This document shows positions 6,596 to 13,800 of a DNA stretch of 14,781 bases, one piece after another. The notes beneath the pieces were generated by a model, which did not search any database, was not told the DNA's origin, and saw nothing but the letters and a program-made list of their open reading frames with translations. This stretch comes from JBBIKU01 sp037445245 (GTDB lineage: Bacteria > Chloroflexota > Anaerolineae > Anaerolineales > Anaerolineaceae). Position 1 is the first letter of the stretch. Every line of letters starts with the position of its first letter. The position numbers and the translations under genes were made by a program. The stretch lies in contig JBBIKU010000050.1 of assembly GCA_037445245.1 (NCBI GenBank), positions 1 through 14,781 of the forward strand, in the 5' to 3' direction.

Positions 6596-7759
6596 ATGGA
6601 CCAACTTGAAAATCGTAAACACGTGGCGATCTTTATCCTTCTGCAGATTGCTCTGATCGCCACATCCTTTTATGGTGGGTTTCTCTTTCATAAACGTTTT
6701 GGTTATCCAGCGGGCGAATTTCCCCTTCTCAAACAAGCCTATACCATTCTCAAGGAAAATGCGCTCGATGAACTTCCAGAAGAAAACCTGCTTGAACACG
6801 GGATGATCCGCGGTATGCTCCAAGCTTATGGTGATCCGCACACAGTGCTGATCGAGCCGGTACAACACGAATTGCAGGTTCACCAGTTCGAGGGGAAATT
6901 CGGTGGTATTGGTGCCAGGGTCGAATTGGATCTGCGCAATCAAGTTTTTCTGTTCCCATTTCCCGGTTCACCAGCCGAGAAAGCTGGCATCCGCGACGGC
7001 GATCGACTGATTGCAGTGGATGACCTGCAGATTACGCCCGAGACCGGAATCGATGAAATTCTGGCTGCCATTCGAGGGCCGATTGGTCGCACCGTTACGT
7101 TGCAGATCAGGCGCTCGCCGCGCCAGGATGATCTGACCGTACGCGTTCGGCGTGAAGAGATCACCCTGCCTTCGGTTACCGCCAACCTTGCACCGCAGGA
7201 TGAGCGAGTCGGTGTTATTCACGTCAACTTGATTGCAACCACCACCGCTGCCGAAATCGAACGTGAAATTGACGATCTGCAACAACGCGGCGCCACCCAC
7301 TTCGTGATCGACCTGCGCGATAACGCTGGCGGGCTGGTGGAGGCAGGCGTAGATATCGCGCGCTTGTTTCTGGAAAAGGGCGTCATCATCAGCCAGAAAT
7401 ATCGTGGTGAAACTGTGAAAACTTTCAATGTTGCCAGTCCCGGTAAGTATACGGATCTACCCCTGGCATTATTGGTCAACAGCGGCACCGCCAGCGCTGC
7501 CGAAATCGTCGCCGGAGCATTGAAGCAACACCAGCGAGCAGTGCTGATTGGCAGCCACACCTATGGCAAGGATACTATCCAACTGGTCTTTGATCTGCAA
7601 GATCAATCCAGCATTCATGTCACTGCGGCGCGCTGGTGGATTCCCGGGTTTGATCCGCCCCTGGGCGAGACAGGCTTGATCCCCGATATCTCTCTCTCTG
7701 ATGAAAACACCCGCACCCCCTTGATCATGGAAACAGCAGTTGGGTATCTGCTGAATTGA
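6596..7759 (+). CDS. S41-family C-terminal processing protease (CtpA/Prc-like), membrane anchored
   Basis: This is a 387-residue tail-specific serine protease. Residues 9-30 form one hydrophobic segment (AIFILLQIALIATSFYGGF) with a short charged N-terminus, so it is probably a signal anchor with the catalytic part outside the cytoplasm. A PDZ domain lies at about 100-185, from FGGIGARV to the GSPAEKAGIRDGDRLIAVDD motif. The protease domain has the Ser-Lys dyad: S300 in SGTASAAEIVAGAL, and K325 25 residues later in YGKDTIQ, with Q329. That spacing matches known tail-specific proteases. YGDPHT (78-83) is another family signature. ATG 6596 is preferred over ATG 6569 because AGGA lies just upstream at a normal distance. 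It degrades or processes exported proteins from their C-termini; the substrate is unknown. Confidence 0.9.
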   Translation: MDQLENRKHVAIFILLQIALIATSFYGGFLFHKRFGYPAGEFPLLKQAYTILKENALDELPEENLLEHGMIRGMLQAYGDPHTVLIEPVQHELQVHQFEGKFGGIGARVELDLRNQVFLFPFPGSPAEKAGIRDGDRLIAVDDLQITPETGIDEILAAIRGPIGRTVTLQIRRSPRQDDLTVRVRREEITLPSVTANLAPQDERVGVIHVNLIATTTAAEIEREIDDLQQRGATHFVIDLRDNAGGLVEAGVDIARLFLEKGVIISQKYRGETVKTFNVASPGKYTDLPLALLVNSGTASAAEIVAGALKQHQRAVLIGSHTYGKDTIQLVFDLQDQSSIHVTAARWWIPGFDPPLGETGLIPDISLSDENTRTPLIMETAVGYLLN

Positions 7760-7765
7760 GACACA

Positions 7766-8365
7766 CTACCGCGGGCGTTGCTGTTCGTAATCCTGCGGTG
7801 TATCCAGGTCGAGCAAGACGCTTGCCGAATCGACCGCCAAATATTCGATTTCCCGATCGTGGGCGTTTAAAAAATCGCGCAGGGTAGCCGGCGCTGAAAG
7901 CGCAAGAATCTCCTGCCAGAAATCGCCCCGCACCAGCCAGGGATGGCCGCGTCGGCGCTGGTAACTGGGAACGATAATTCCGGCGCTGGAATTCATATGA
8001 GCAGTAAGCAGCAAGCGCAATGTCTCCACTTCGATTTGTGGCTGATCGCCCAGAACCACCAGCACTGCCACACACGCAGCGGGCAAACAGCGCAGACCAC
8101 GCTGCAGTGATGATAGCATTTCGCCTGAAATATAAGCTGGATTGTGAACAAAACGCACCGGGTAACTTGTTAGCGCCAGTTTGACCAGCATCTCCGCAGC
8201 GCCGGTGACCACAACGATAGGATGCACATCCGTCAGAAGCAAACTTGAAACCACCGTGCCGATCACGGTCGACTCTCCCCATGGCAGAATCATTTTGGGT
8301 TGCCCCATCCGTCGCGATTCTCCAGCTGCCAGGATTACGGCTGCCACAAACCTCTTTTCATCCAT
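7766..8365 (-). CDS. MocA-like molybdopterin cytidylyltransferase (NTP_transf_3 family)
   Basis: This is a 199-residue nucleotidyltransferase of the MobA/MocA family. LAAGESRRMGQPK (12-24) is the nucleotide-binding loop with the LAAG and RMG signature of MocA-type enzymes. NPAYISGEMLSSLQRGL, then GDQPQ (106-110) with the metal-binding aspartate, and a DLDTPQDY C-terminal motif complete the set. MocA transfers CMP to molybdopterin, giving the cytosine dinucleotide cofactor used by xanthine dehydrogenase-type enzymes. The ATG at 8365 is preferred to an upstream in-frame ATG at 8443, since the extra residues lack family similarity and lie in the previous gene's end. It overlaps the previous gene by 8 bases. 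It is a paralogue of the C-terminal domain of that gene. Its own substrate (cytidylyl or another nucleotidyl transfer) cannot be set from sequence. Confidence 0.85.
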   Translation of the reverse strand: MDEKRFVAAVILAAGESRRMGQPKMILPWGESTVIGTVVSSLLLTDVHPIVVVTGAAEMLVKLALTSYPVRFVHNPAYISGEMLSSLQRGLRCLPAACVAVLVVLGDQPQIEVETLRLLLTAHMNSSAGIIVPSYQRRRGHPWLVRGDFWQEILALSAPATLRDFLNAHDREIEYLAVDSASVLLDLDTPQDYEQQRPR

Positions 8366-9704
8366 CACCACGGCGCCCTTTCCCCGACAAAAGCAGGTCG
8401 TAATCGGCAGGGGTATCCACATCCAATAAAATCGCTGGATCATCCCATTTCAGGCAGGTGAGGGGGTAGCGCTCCATCAGTGCCCTGCCGCCGGTATCGC
8501 CGGATAACTCGGCGAAGGAGGCAAAAGTGTCTGCGTCCCACAACACCGGATTGGCGCGCTCTCCCGCAACGCAGGGAGCGATCACCGCTGCCAGCGTGTT
8601 GGCGTGCTTCTCGATCAGTGCTTTTATCAAAGCTAGGGGGATGTGAGGTTGGTCCGCCAGCATAAAAACCGCTGCACCCACCGATTTGGGCAGGTGTTGC
8701 AAGGCTGCTTTGACTGAGGTGCTCTGCCCCTCCTGCCAGCGTTCGTTGACGATAATATTGACTGGTAAATCCTCCAGAGCAGTGAAAAGCGGGTCAATCA
8801 CTGCGCCTGCCACCACCACCAGCGGCGACAAACCGGCTTCGATGGCAATTTTTGCCACCCGCCGGATGAAGGTTTCCCCTTTCCAATCCAGTAAAATTTT
8901 TGGCTTGCCGTAGCGCTCTGAGCCGCCTGCCGCCAGGATGATCCCGGCAACGCGCTCATGCACGCTCAGCACAGGGTGCGCTTTGCGCTGAAAGGATGTG
9001 ATCACAACACTGTCAAAGCTAGCCAGGAGACTCCCGGCAATTTCTTTTCCGGCTTCGTGCAATTCAAGGGTATCCGCCTGGTTCAACAGTACCATCCGGC
9101 GCGCTGTAGCGGGTATTCCCTTCAATCCGCCCTCGGGATGACTCAGCACCGCCACCAGAGCATGGGGTGTAATTGCTTCACTAGGTTGCAACCCCGAAAG
9201 CCGGGCAAAGCGTTCCGGGCGGTGAACATGGCGTTCGTCCAATGGCTTACCAAGTGCGGATAATCCCGCCACAACCACGACAGTATCCACCCACTCCGGA
9301 ATAACCGGTTCGCGTTCCGCCGGCGCCTTGGCGGGGAGCAAACGTGCGCCATCGCTTTCGATCAACAAGGATATGCCGTGTTTGTCGGCGAATCGCATTA
9401 GCTCCAGGGCGGTTTCAGCATCTAACCCCTGAACGCGCTGGTCGTTGCCGAGAGCACCAACCACCGCAATTACGCCGTTGAGGTTTATGTGAATTAAATG
9501 CCCGATTTGCGCCGCATCGGTGACCGTAAGGCAAATGTCTGCCAGTTTGATCTGATCGACGCCGAGGTGGGTGGTGGTGGTAACGAAAACCGGCGGCGGC
9601 AACTGGCGTGCCAGGTGGAATAGTGCGCTTGTCTTTCCGCCGGCGCCGGCAAATGCCAAGCATGTTCCTGGTTTGAACCGCAACCCCCGGTGCAGTTCGA
9701 TCAT
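8358..9704 (-). CDS. Fused YqeC (selenium-dependent hydroxylase accessory) - MocA-like nucleotidyltransferase
   Basis: This protein of 448 residues reads as two joined domains. The N-terminal half is YqeC-like, with a P-loop at GAGGKTS (20-26) and the sequence MIELHRGLRFKPGTCLAFAG at the start. In this half HVHRPERFARLSG and LLNQAD are typical of YqeC. YqeC marks clusters for selenium-dependent molybdenum hydroxylases. The C-terminal half (about 252-448) is a MobA/MocA transferase: LAAGGSERYGKPK (257-269), LADQPHI and LDVDTPADYD. In place of the usual RMG it has RYG. Its start is ATG 9704; a TTG three codons earlier (9713) is the alternative. The gene sits 27 bases after the stop of the Mo-binding subunit (9732). 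The fusion could couple an NTPase-driven maturation step to cofactor cytidylylation, which is an inference. Confidence 0.85.
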   Translation of the reverse strand: MIELHRGLRFKPGTCLAFAGAGGKTSALFHLARQLPPPVFVTTTTHLGVDQIKLADICLTVTDAAQIGHLIHINLNGVIAVVGALGNDQRVQGLDAETALELMRFADKHGISLLIESDGARLLPAKAPAEREPVIPEWVDTVVVVAGLSALGKPLDERHVHRPERFARLSGLQPSEAITPHALVAVLSHPEGGLKGIPATARRMVLLNQADTLELHEAGKEIAGSLLASFDSVVITSFQRKAHPVLSVHERVAGIILAAGGSERYGKPKILLDWKGETFIRRVAKIAIEAGLSPLVVVAGAVIDPLFTALEDLPVNIIVNERWQEGQSTSVKAALQHLPKSVGAAVFMLADQPHIPLALIKALIEKHANTLAAVIAPCVAGERANPVLWDADTFASFAELSGDTGGRALMERYPLTCLKWDDPAILLDVDTPADYDLLLSGKGRRGDG

Positions 9705-9731
9705 GGTAGCCAATTTGTGTTGGCGCTTGAT

Positions 9732-11963
9732 TCAGCTAGTGATCTCAAGATCGGTCAGATGCGCAAGCACCCGCTCCGGAGTGTAGGGGAATTCATCGAT
9801 CCATACTCCAGTGGCGGCGTGAATGGCGGCACTGATCGCCGGAGCGAGCGGCAGATAGGGCATCTCTGCCATGCCCCGCGCCCCCCACGGTCCACGCGGA
9901 TCGGGAAATTCCAGGATCTTGGAATCGATCCGTTCGGGAATATCCAGAATGGTCGGGATCAGATAGGTGGAAAAATGCCGCGTGAGCACGTCGCCATCTT
10001 TCTGGATGAAATTCTCCTGAATGGCATACCCCTGCGCCTGAATGATGGCGCCCTCGATCTGCCCGCGAATCAGGCGCGGGTTGATAGCCTTGCCTACATC
10101 GTCTACACAGACGACGTTGACCAGGCGCACCTGCCCGCTTTCAGTGTCCACCTCCACTTCGACCGCTTCTGCCACATACCCATAGGAGATGTTCGGATCC
10201 GAATGTCCTGTTTCCGGGTCATAGGGCGTGGTTTTGGGTGCTAGGTACTGATAGGCTGCAATAGCAGGGCGCTCCTCGGCTTTCCATTTCTCGAGCGCTG
10301 CTTCTACTGCCCCGCGGATGGCGTTGCCCGCCATGAAGGTCATCCGCGACGCCGAGGCGCTGCCGGAATCGTCGGTTTGGGCAGTGTCAGACAGAATCAA
10401 TTGTACCTTTTCAACATCCACACCCACAGCCTCGGCGACCATTTGCACAAAGGCAGTATGCGCGCCCTGCCCCACGTCGGCGCCAGCATGGTGCAGCACC
10501 ACCTTTTCGATCTGCGCCCCCCCGTGGAGCTCTACGGTCGCCCAGCAATTTTCGGGATAGCCGAATGAAAAGCCAATATTTTTGAAGGCGCAACCGAAGC
10601 CGATACCACGCCGGATATGGGGTCGGTTTGGATACAGCGAAGACAACCCCTCAGGATTTTGCCAGCCTTGCCTCGTCTTTGTCCAACCGGCGGCTTTGGC
10701 GCACTCCTCGACCACCTCTGCAAGGCTGATCCCTTTGGGCACCGGGCTGCCAACCGAAAGCAACGAACCTTCGCGTAACGCATTCCGAACTCTGATCTCC
10801 ACCGCGTCCATTCCCAGCGCTTCTGCCAGCTTGTTCATCTGGGATTCGGCTGCAAAGGCGCCCTGGGGACCCCCAAAACCGCGAAAAGCGCCGTTGGGGA
10901 TGTTGTTGGTATATACGACACAATAATCGACTTTAACATTGGGAATTTCATAAGGTCCGGTGCACATCAGCGTAGCATTGCCGAGCACCTTGGTCGAAGT
11001 GTAAGCGTACGCCCCACCATCGCCAACAACTCCAACCTCGGCTGCTAGGACTTTGCCAGCCTTGTTGGCGCCCCACTTCGCACTAATAAAATAGGGGTGG
11101 CGCTTGTGATGCCCGATGATCGATTCCTCGCGACTCCAGATGATTTTGACCGGGCGTTTAATGCCGCGCTGGTTCAAACGGTAGGCTGCCAGTCCCAGCA
11201 CGATCTGAATGGACATATCTTCCCGCCCACCGAAAGCGCCACCAATCGCCGGATAAATCACCCGCACCTGCTCTTCAGGTAGATCGAGGGCATGGGCGAT
11301 CTGCTGCCGATCCTTATGCGTCCATTGCCCTCCGCAGATAACGGCGATCCGTCCTTCCTCGTCAATATATCCCAGCCCTGCCTCCGGCTGCAGGTAAGCG
11401 TGCTCCTGAGCGGGTGTGGCATACTCGCCTTCGACGATGACATCGCACTGGGCAAAAGCTTCCTCAACATCTCCTTTTCGAATCCGGTAGTTCAAGAGCA
11501 CGTTTGTTTCTTTTTCAGGGTGAAGCAGAGGAGCGTCACGTTGCATGGCTTGACGTGGGTCGGCTATAACTGGCAGGTCCTCGAACACAACTTCAATCGC
11601 TTCGCAACCTTGCGCCGCGATTGCCTCGCTTTCGGCGACTACCACCGCGATCTGATCGCCGATAAAGCGGACCCGGTCGGTAAAAGGTTTGGCAGAACCC
11701 GGACCGCACAAGACCGGTTGATCCATGATGTTCAAGCCGTATTCGTTGACCGGAACATCCTGAGCGGTGAACACGGCGATCACGCCGGGCATTGCTTCTG
11801 CTTTACTGGTATCGATCCGTTTGATAATAGCATGTGGGCGATTGGCAAAGAGAATCTTCATGTACGCCTGATCGGGCATATTGATGTCGCCTGAATAGAG
11901 CGCTGCTCCGCTCACTTTAGCTTTGGCGTCGACCCGTTTCAAGCTTTCCCCAAGATAAGACAT
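9732..11963 (-). CDS. Xanthine dehydrogenase-family molybdopterin-binding catalytic subunit
   Basis: This is the large catalytic subunit (743 residues) of a molybdenum hydroxylase. The N-terminal domain (about 1-110) is the a/b hammerhead (AKVSGAALYSGDINMPDQAY), followed by the Mo-cofactor domains. GGAFGGRE (241-248) and the RGFGGPQ loop with R361 form the pocket. D496 and Q499 sit in GADVGQGAHT, where xanthine oxidase has glutamate in place of D496. E700 lies in GARGMAEMP, at the place of the catalytic glutamate that activates the Mo-bound water. The family loop of form I CO dehydrogenase (AYxCSFR) is absent. It probably hydroxylates an N-heterocycle or aldehyde; the substrate is unknown. 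The ATG at 11963 has GGAGGT (minus strand, 11974-11969) 5 bases upstream, an excellent binding site. It partners the FAD/2Fe-2S protein. Confidence 0.93.
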   Translation of the reverse strand: MSYLGESLKRVDAKAKVSGAALYSGDINMPDQAYMKILFANRPHAIIKRIDTSKAEAMPGVIAVFTAQDVPVNEYGLNIMDQPVLCGPGSAKPFTDRVRFIGDQIAVVVAESEAIAAQGCEAIEVVFEDLPVIADPRQAMQRDAPLLHPEKETNVLLNYRIRKGDVEEAFAQCDVIVEGEYATPAQEHAYLQPEAGLGYIDEEGRIAVICGGQWTHKDRQQIAHALDLPEEQVRVIYPAIGGAFGGREDMSIQIVLGLAAYRLNQRGIKRPVKIIWSREESIIGHHKRHPYFISAKWGANKAGKVLAAEVGVVGDGGAYAYTSTKVLGNATLMCTGPYEIPNVKVDYCVVYTNNIPNGAFRGFGGPQGAFAAESQMNKLAEALGMDAVEIRVRNALREGSLLSVGSPVPKGISLAEVVEECAKAAGWTKTRQGWQNPEGLSSLYPNRPHIRRGIGFGCAFKNIGFSFGYPENCWATVELHGGAQIEKVVLHHAGADVGQGAHTAFVQMVAEAVGVDVEKVQLILSDTAQTDDSGSASASRMTFMAGNAIRGAVEAALEKWKAEERPAIAAYQYLAPKTTPYDPETGHSDPNISYGYVAEAVEVEVDTESGQVRLVNVVCVDDVGKAINPRLIRGQIEGAIIQAQGYAIQENFIQKDGDVLTRHFSTYLIPTILDIPERIDSKILEFPDPRGPWGARGMAEMPYLPLAPAISAAIHAATGVWIDEFPYTPERVLAHLTDLEITS

Positions 11964-11968
11964 GGTTT

Positions 11969-11974
11969 ACCTCC
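11969..11974 (-). promoter_or_regulatory. Strong Shine-Dalgarno for the Mo-binding subunit
   Basis: On the minus strand this reads GGAGGT, 5 bases before the ATG at 11963. It fixes the start of the catalytic subunit and is the strongest binding site in the middle of the operon. The gap to the preceding gene is only 35 bases, so no promoter of its own is needed. Confidence 0.8.
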
Positions 11975-11998
11975 GCAGGTGCTACCTGGTAAATTTCT

Positions 11999-12364
11999 CT
12001 AGCGTTTGTACTGTTTTCCGCGATACTCAACTGGCGGTGCATCCAAGGGACCGTAGCGCGGTGGACCGAATGCGCTGTACAGAGCGAAACTGATGAAGGT
12101 GAAAATCCCATAAAAGATGACCATAAAAATAATGGTTAATAGGATCTTGGCGTAAAGCATCGGCTCGATCACCGGTGAGATCAATTCCAGCGGAATGTCG
12201 ATCCATCCCCGTTTGGCATTTTCATCCAACGTGACCAGTGCCGCGGCGTAGGAAAGGACGGGAATGATAAGGATGAGCAGAAAGCCTATCCCCCGCCAGA
12301 CAGGATGTGCCCCGCGCTGGCGGGGTTTTTCCCTTCGACTTTGATAAAAAGAGTATTTTCCCAT
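11999..12364 (-). CDS. Small two-helix membrane protein of unknown function
   Basis: I do not recognise a named family with confidence. The 121 residues have a basic N-terminus (SRREKPRQRG). A first hydrophobic helix spans about 23-44 (IGFLLILIIPVLSYAAALV) and a second about 69-99 (KILLTIIFMVIFYGIFTFI). Between them is a short loop with a WIDIPLELISPV stretch. The basic tail ends PPRYGPLDAPPVEY then a lysine/arginine cluster. The ends of both helices fit an N-in, C-in topology. Its ATG overlaps the stop of the fused FAD/2Fe-2S gene by one base (TAATG). It lies between the two structural genes of the hydroxylase, so it may anchor or tune the complex. That is an inference from position. I recall similar proteins in Chloroflexota genomes, where they need not be linked to hydroxylases. 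Confidence 0.75.
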   Translation of the reverse strand: MGKYSFYQSRREKPRQRGAHPVWRGIGFLLILIIPVLSYAAALVTLDENAKRGWIDIPLELISPVIEPMLYAKILLTIIFMVIFYGIFTFISFALYSAFGPPRYGPLDAPPVEYRGKQYKR

Positions 12365-13782
12365 TATGGCTTCTCTTGAGCTGCTCGTTCGATTGCCTTG
12401 ATGATATTATAATAACCGGTGCATCGACACAGATTGCCAGTTAAGGCATGTTGGATGTCTTCGCGGCTGGGACGAGGTTTTTCCTCCAATAATTTTGCGC
12501 CCGACATGATAAAGCCGGGGGTGCAGTAACCGCACTGAACGGCGTCTTCGACGATGAAGGCTTCCTGCACTGGGTGCAGCACATCCCCGCTCGCCAACCC
12601 TTCGATTGTGACAATTTCAGCCCCGTCTGCCCGTGGTGCCGGCACCATGCAGCTCATCACCGCTGCTCCATCCAAAAAGACGGTGCAGGCACCGCATTCG
12701 CCCTCGGCACAGCCTTCTTTTGAGCCGACCAATCCAGCTTCTTCCCGGATCAAACGCAGCAACGATTTATTTTGCCCACTGGCGAGTTTGTATAGCTTGC
12801 CGTTGATTTTGGTGACGATCGGGGTGGTTGAATCATGTAGGTGCTGTGTCGTGAGATGTACAGGCTTGCCGTTGTCGCGTTTGCCCCACAATAAAACCGG
12901 TGTTTCGGGTAATTGCCGCCGGTTGAAACCGTTTTCTATCGCCTGCAAAGCCCGTTTGGTAATCACGCCCGTCATGACTCGGCGGTAAGCTGCCGAACCG
13001 CGAATATCGCTGATCGGCTTGCTCGCCGTGGATGCCAGTTGAGCAGCTTCGCGGAGGATGTTTTCTTCGAGATACTTGCCGGCGAGGAACTTTTCGGCTT
13101 CCGTGGCGTGGATGATTGTCGGCGCCACGGAACCGAGGGTTATCTGCGCTGATTCGATGCTGCTATTGCGCATCGTCAGCACTGCCGCAACGTTCACCAT
13201 TGATATCGCCTGCGCTTGCCGTAAGCCAAACTTAATGAACATTCCCGGTTGGTTGTCTTTGAGCGCCGGAAAGGAGATATTCACCAGCATCTCATCTGCC
13301 TGCATCACCGTGCGGCGAACGCCAGTGTAGAATTCACTCAAAGGCAATTCTCGTTCGCTTGTTTTGGAACGCAGGGTAACCTGTGCCCCAAGCGCCATCA
13401 ACGGCGTGATCGTGTCATTCGCTGGCGAGGCGGTGATCAGATTGCCGGCAATCGTTCCCCGGTTGCGAATTTGGGGCGAACCAACCTGCCAAGCCGCCAA
13501 CGCCAACGGCAGGGCGTGTTCGCGAATCAACTTGGATGCCACGCAGTGATTGTGTGTCACCATTGGTCCCAGATGAATCCAACCTTCCTCATCGAGTGTG
13601 ATTTGATCCATCGAGGGGATGCGGGTGATGTCGATCAGAGTGGTGATCCCTTTTCGAACGCCCCTTTCCATTTCAAGCATCAAATCGGTGGCGCCGGCTA
13701 CAATTCGCGCCCTTTCGCCTTTCTCAGCCAGGACTTCGATGACTTCGTCGAGACGTGACGCCGTGATATACTCACTCCACAT
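12364..13782 (-). CDS. Fused FAD-binding and [2Fe-2S] subunit of a molybdenum hydroxylase
   Basis: This protein carries both electron-transfer modules of a xanthine dehydrogenase-type enzyme in one chain of 472 residues. Residues 1 to about 285 are the FAD-binding (CoxM/XdhB-like) domain, with VAGATDLM (28-35) and TIAGN (110-114) as the flavin loops and the CO_deh_flav_C domain after it. From about 315 comes the 2Fe-2S (CoxS/XdhC'-like) part. The plant-type cluster is C358, C363, C366 and C378; the second cluster is C417, C420, C452 and C454. All eight cysteines are present. The order FAD then 2Fe-2S is the reverse of eukaryotic xanthine dehydrogenase. The start is ATG 13782, with AGGAGG 4 bases upstream. 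The 3' end overlaps the small membrane protein by one base. The FAD likely passes electrons to NAD or another acceptor. Confidence 0.93.
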   Translation of the reverse strand: MWSEYITASRLDEVIEVLAEKGERARIVAGATDLMLEMERGVRKGITTLIDITRIPSMDQITLDEEGWIHLGPMVTHNHCVASKLIREHALPLALAAWQVGSPQIRNRGTIAGNLITASPANDTITPLMALGAQVTLRSKTSERELPLSEFYTGVRRTVMQADEMLVNISFPALKDNQPGMFIKFGLRQAQAISMVNVAAVLTMRNSSIESAQITLGSVAPTIIHATEAEKFLAGKYLEENILREAAQLASTASKPISDIRGSAAYRRVMTGVITKRALQAIENGFNRRQLPETPVLLWGKRDNGKPVHLTTQHLHDSTTPIVTKINGKLYKLASGQNKSLLRLIREEAGLVGSKEGCAEGECGACTVFLDGAAVMSCMVPAPRADGAEIVTIEGLASGDVLHPVQEAFIVEDAVQCGYCTPGFIMSGAKLLEEKPRPSREDIQHALTGNLCRCTGYYNIIKAIERAAQEKP

Positions 13783-13800
13783 AATTCCTCCTGGGAATTA
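13782..13800 (-). promoter_or_regulatory. Inverted repeat covering RBS and start of the FAD/2Fe-2S gene
   Basis: The 19-base segment is a perfect 7-base inverted repeat (TAATTCC at 13782-13788, GGAATTA at 13794-13800) around a 5-base loop. In the minus-strand mRNA the left arm is the xdhC stop codon TAA onward. The loop plus right arm carry the AGGAGG ribosome binding site and the first base of the AUG of the next gene. A weak hairpin would hide the binding site until a ribosome finishing xdhC opens it. This is a structural reading and no folding energy was computed. Confidence 0.5.

Noticed and set aside
6496..6663. Upstream extension of the aminotransferase to an ATG at 6663
   Set aside because: The additional 56 residues have no family similarity, and they would overlap the start of the divergent protease gene and its likely promoter.
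9690..10244. Plus-strand open frame opposite the 3' end of the catalytic subunit gene
   Set aside because: It is a shadow of the catalytic subunit gene with no domain or binding site of its own.
9732..11963. CO dehydrogenase (coxMSL) operon
   Set aside because: The catalytic subunit lacks the AYxCSFR active-site loop of form I CO dehydrogenase and has GAFRGFGGPQ at that place.
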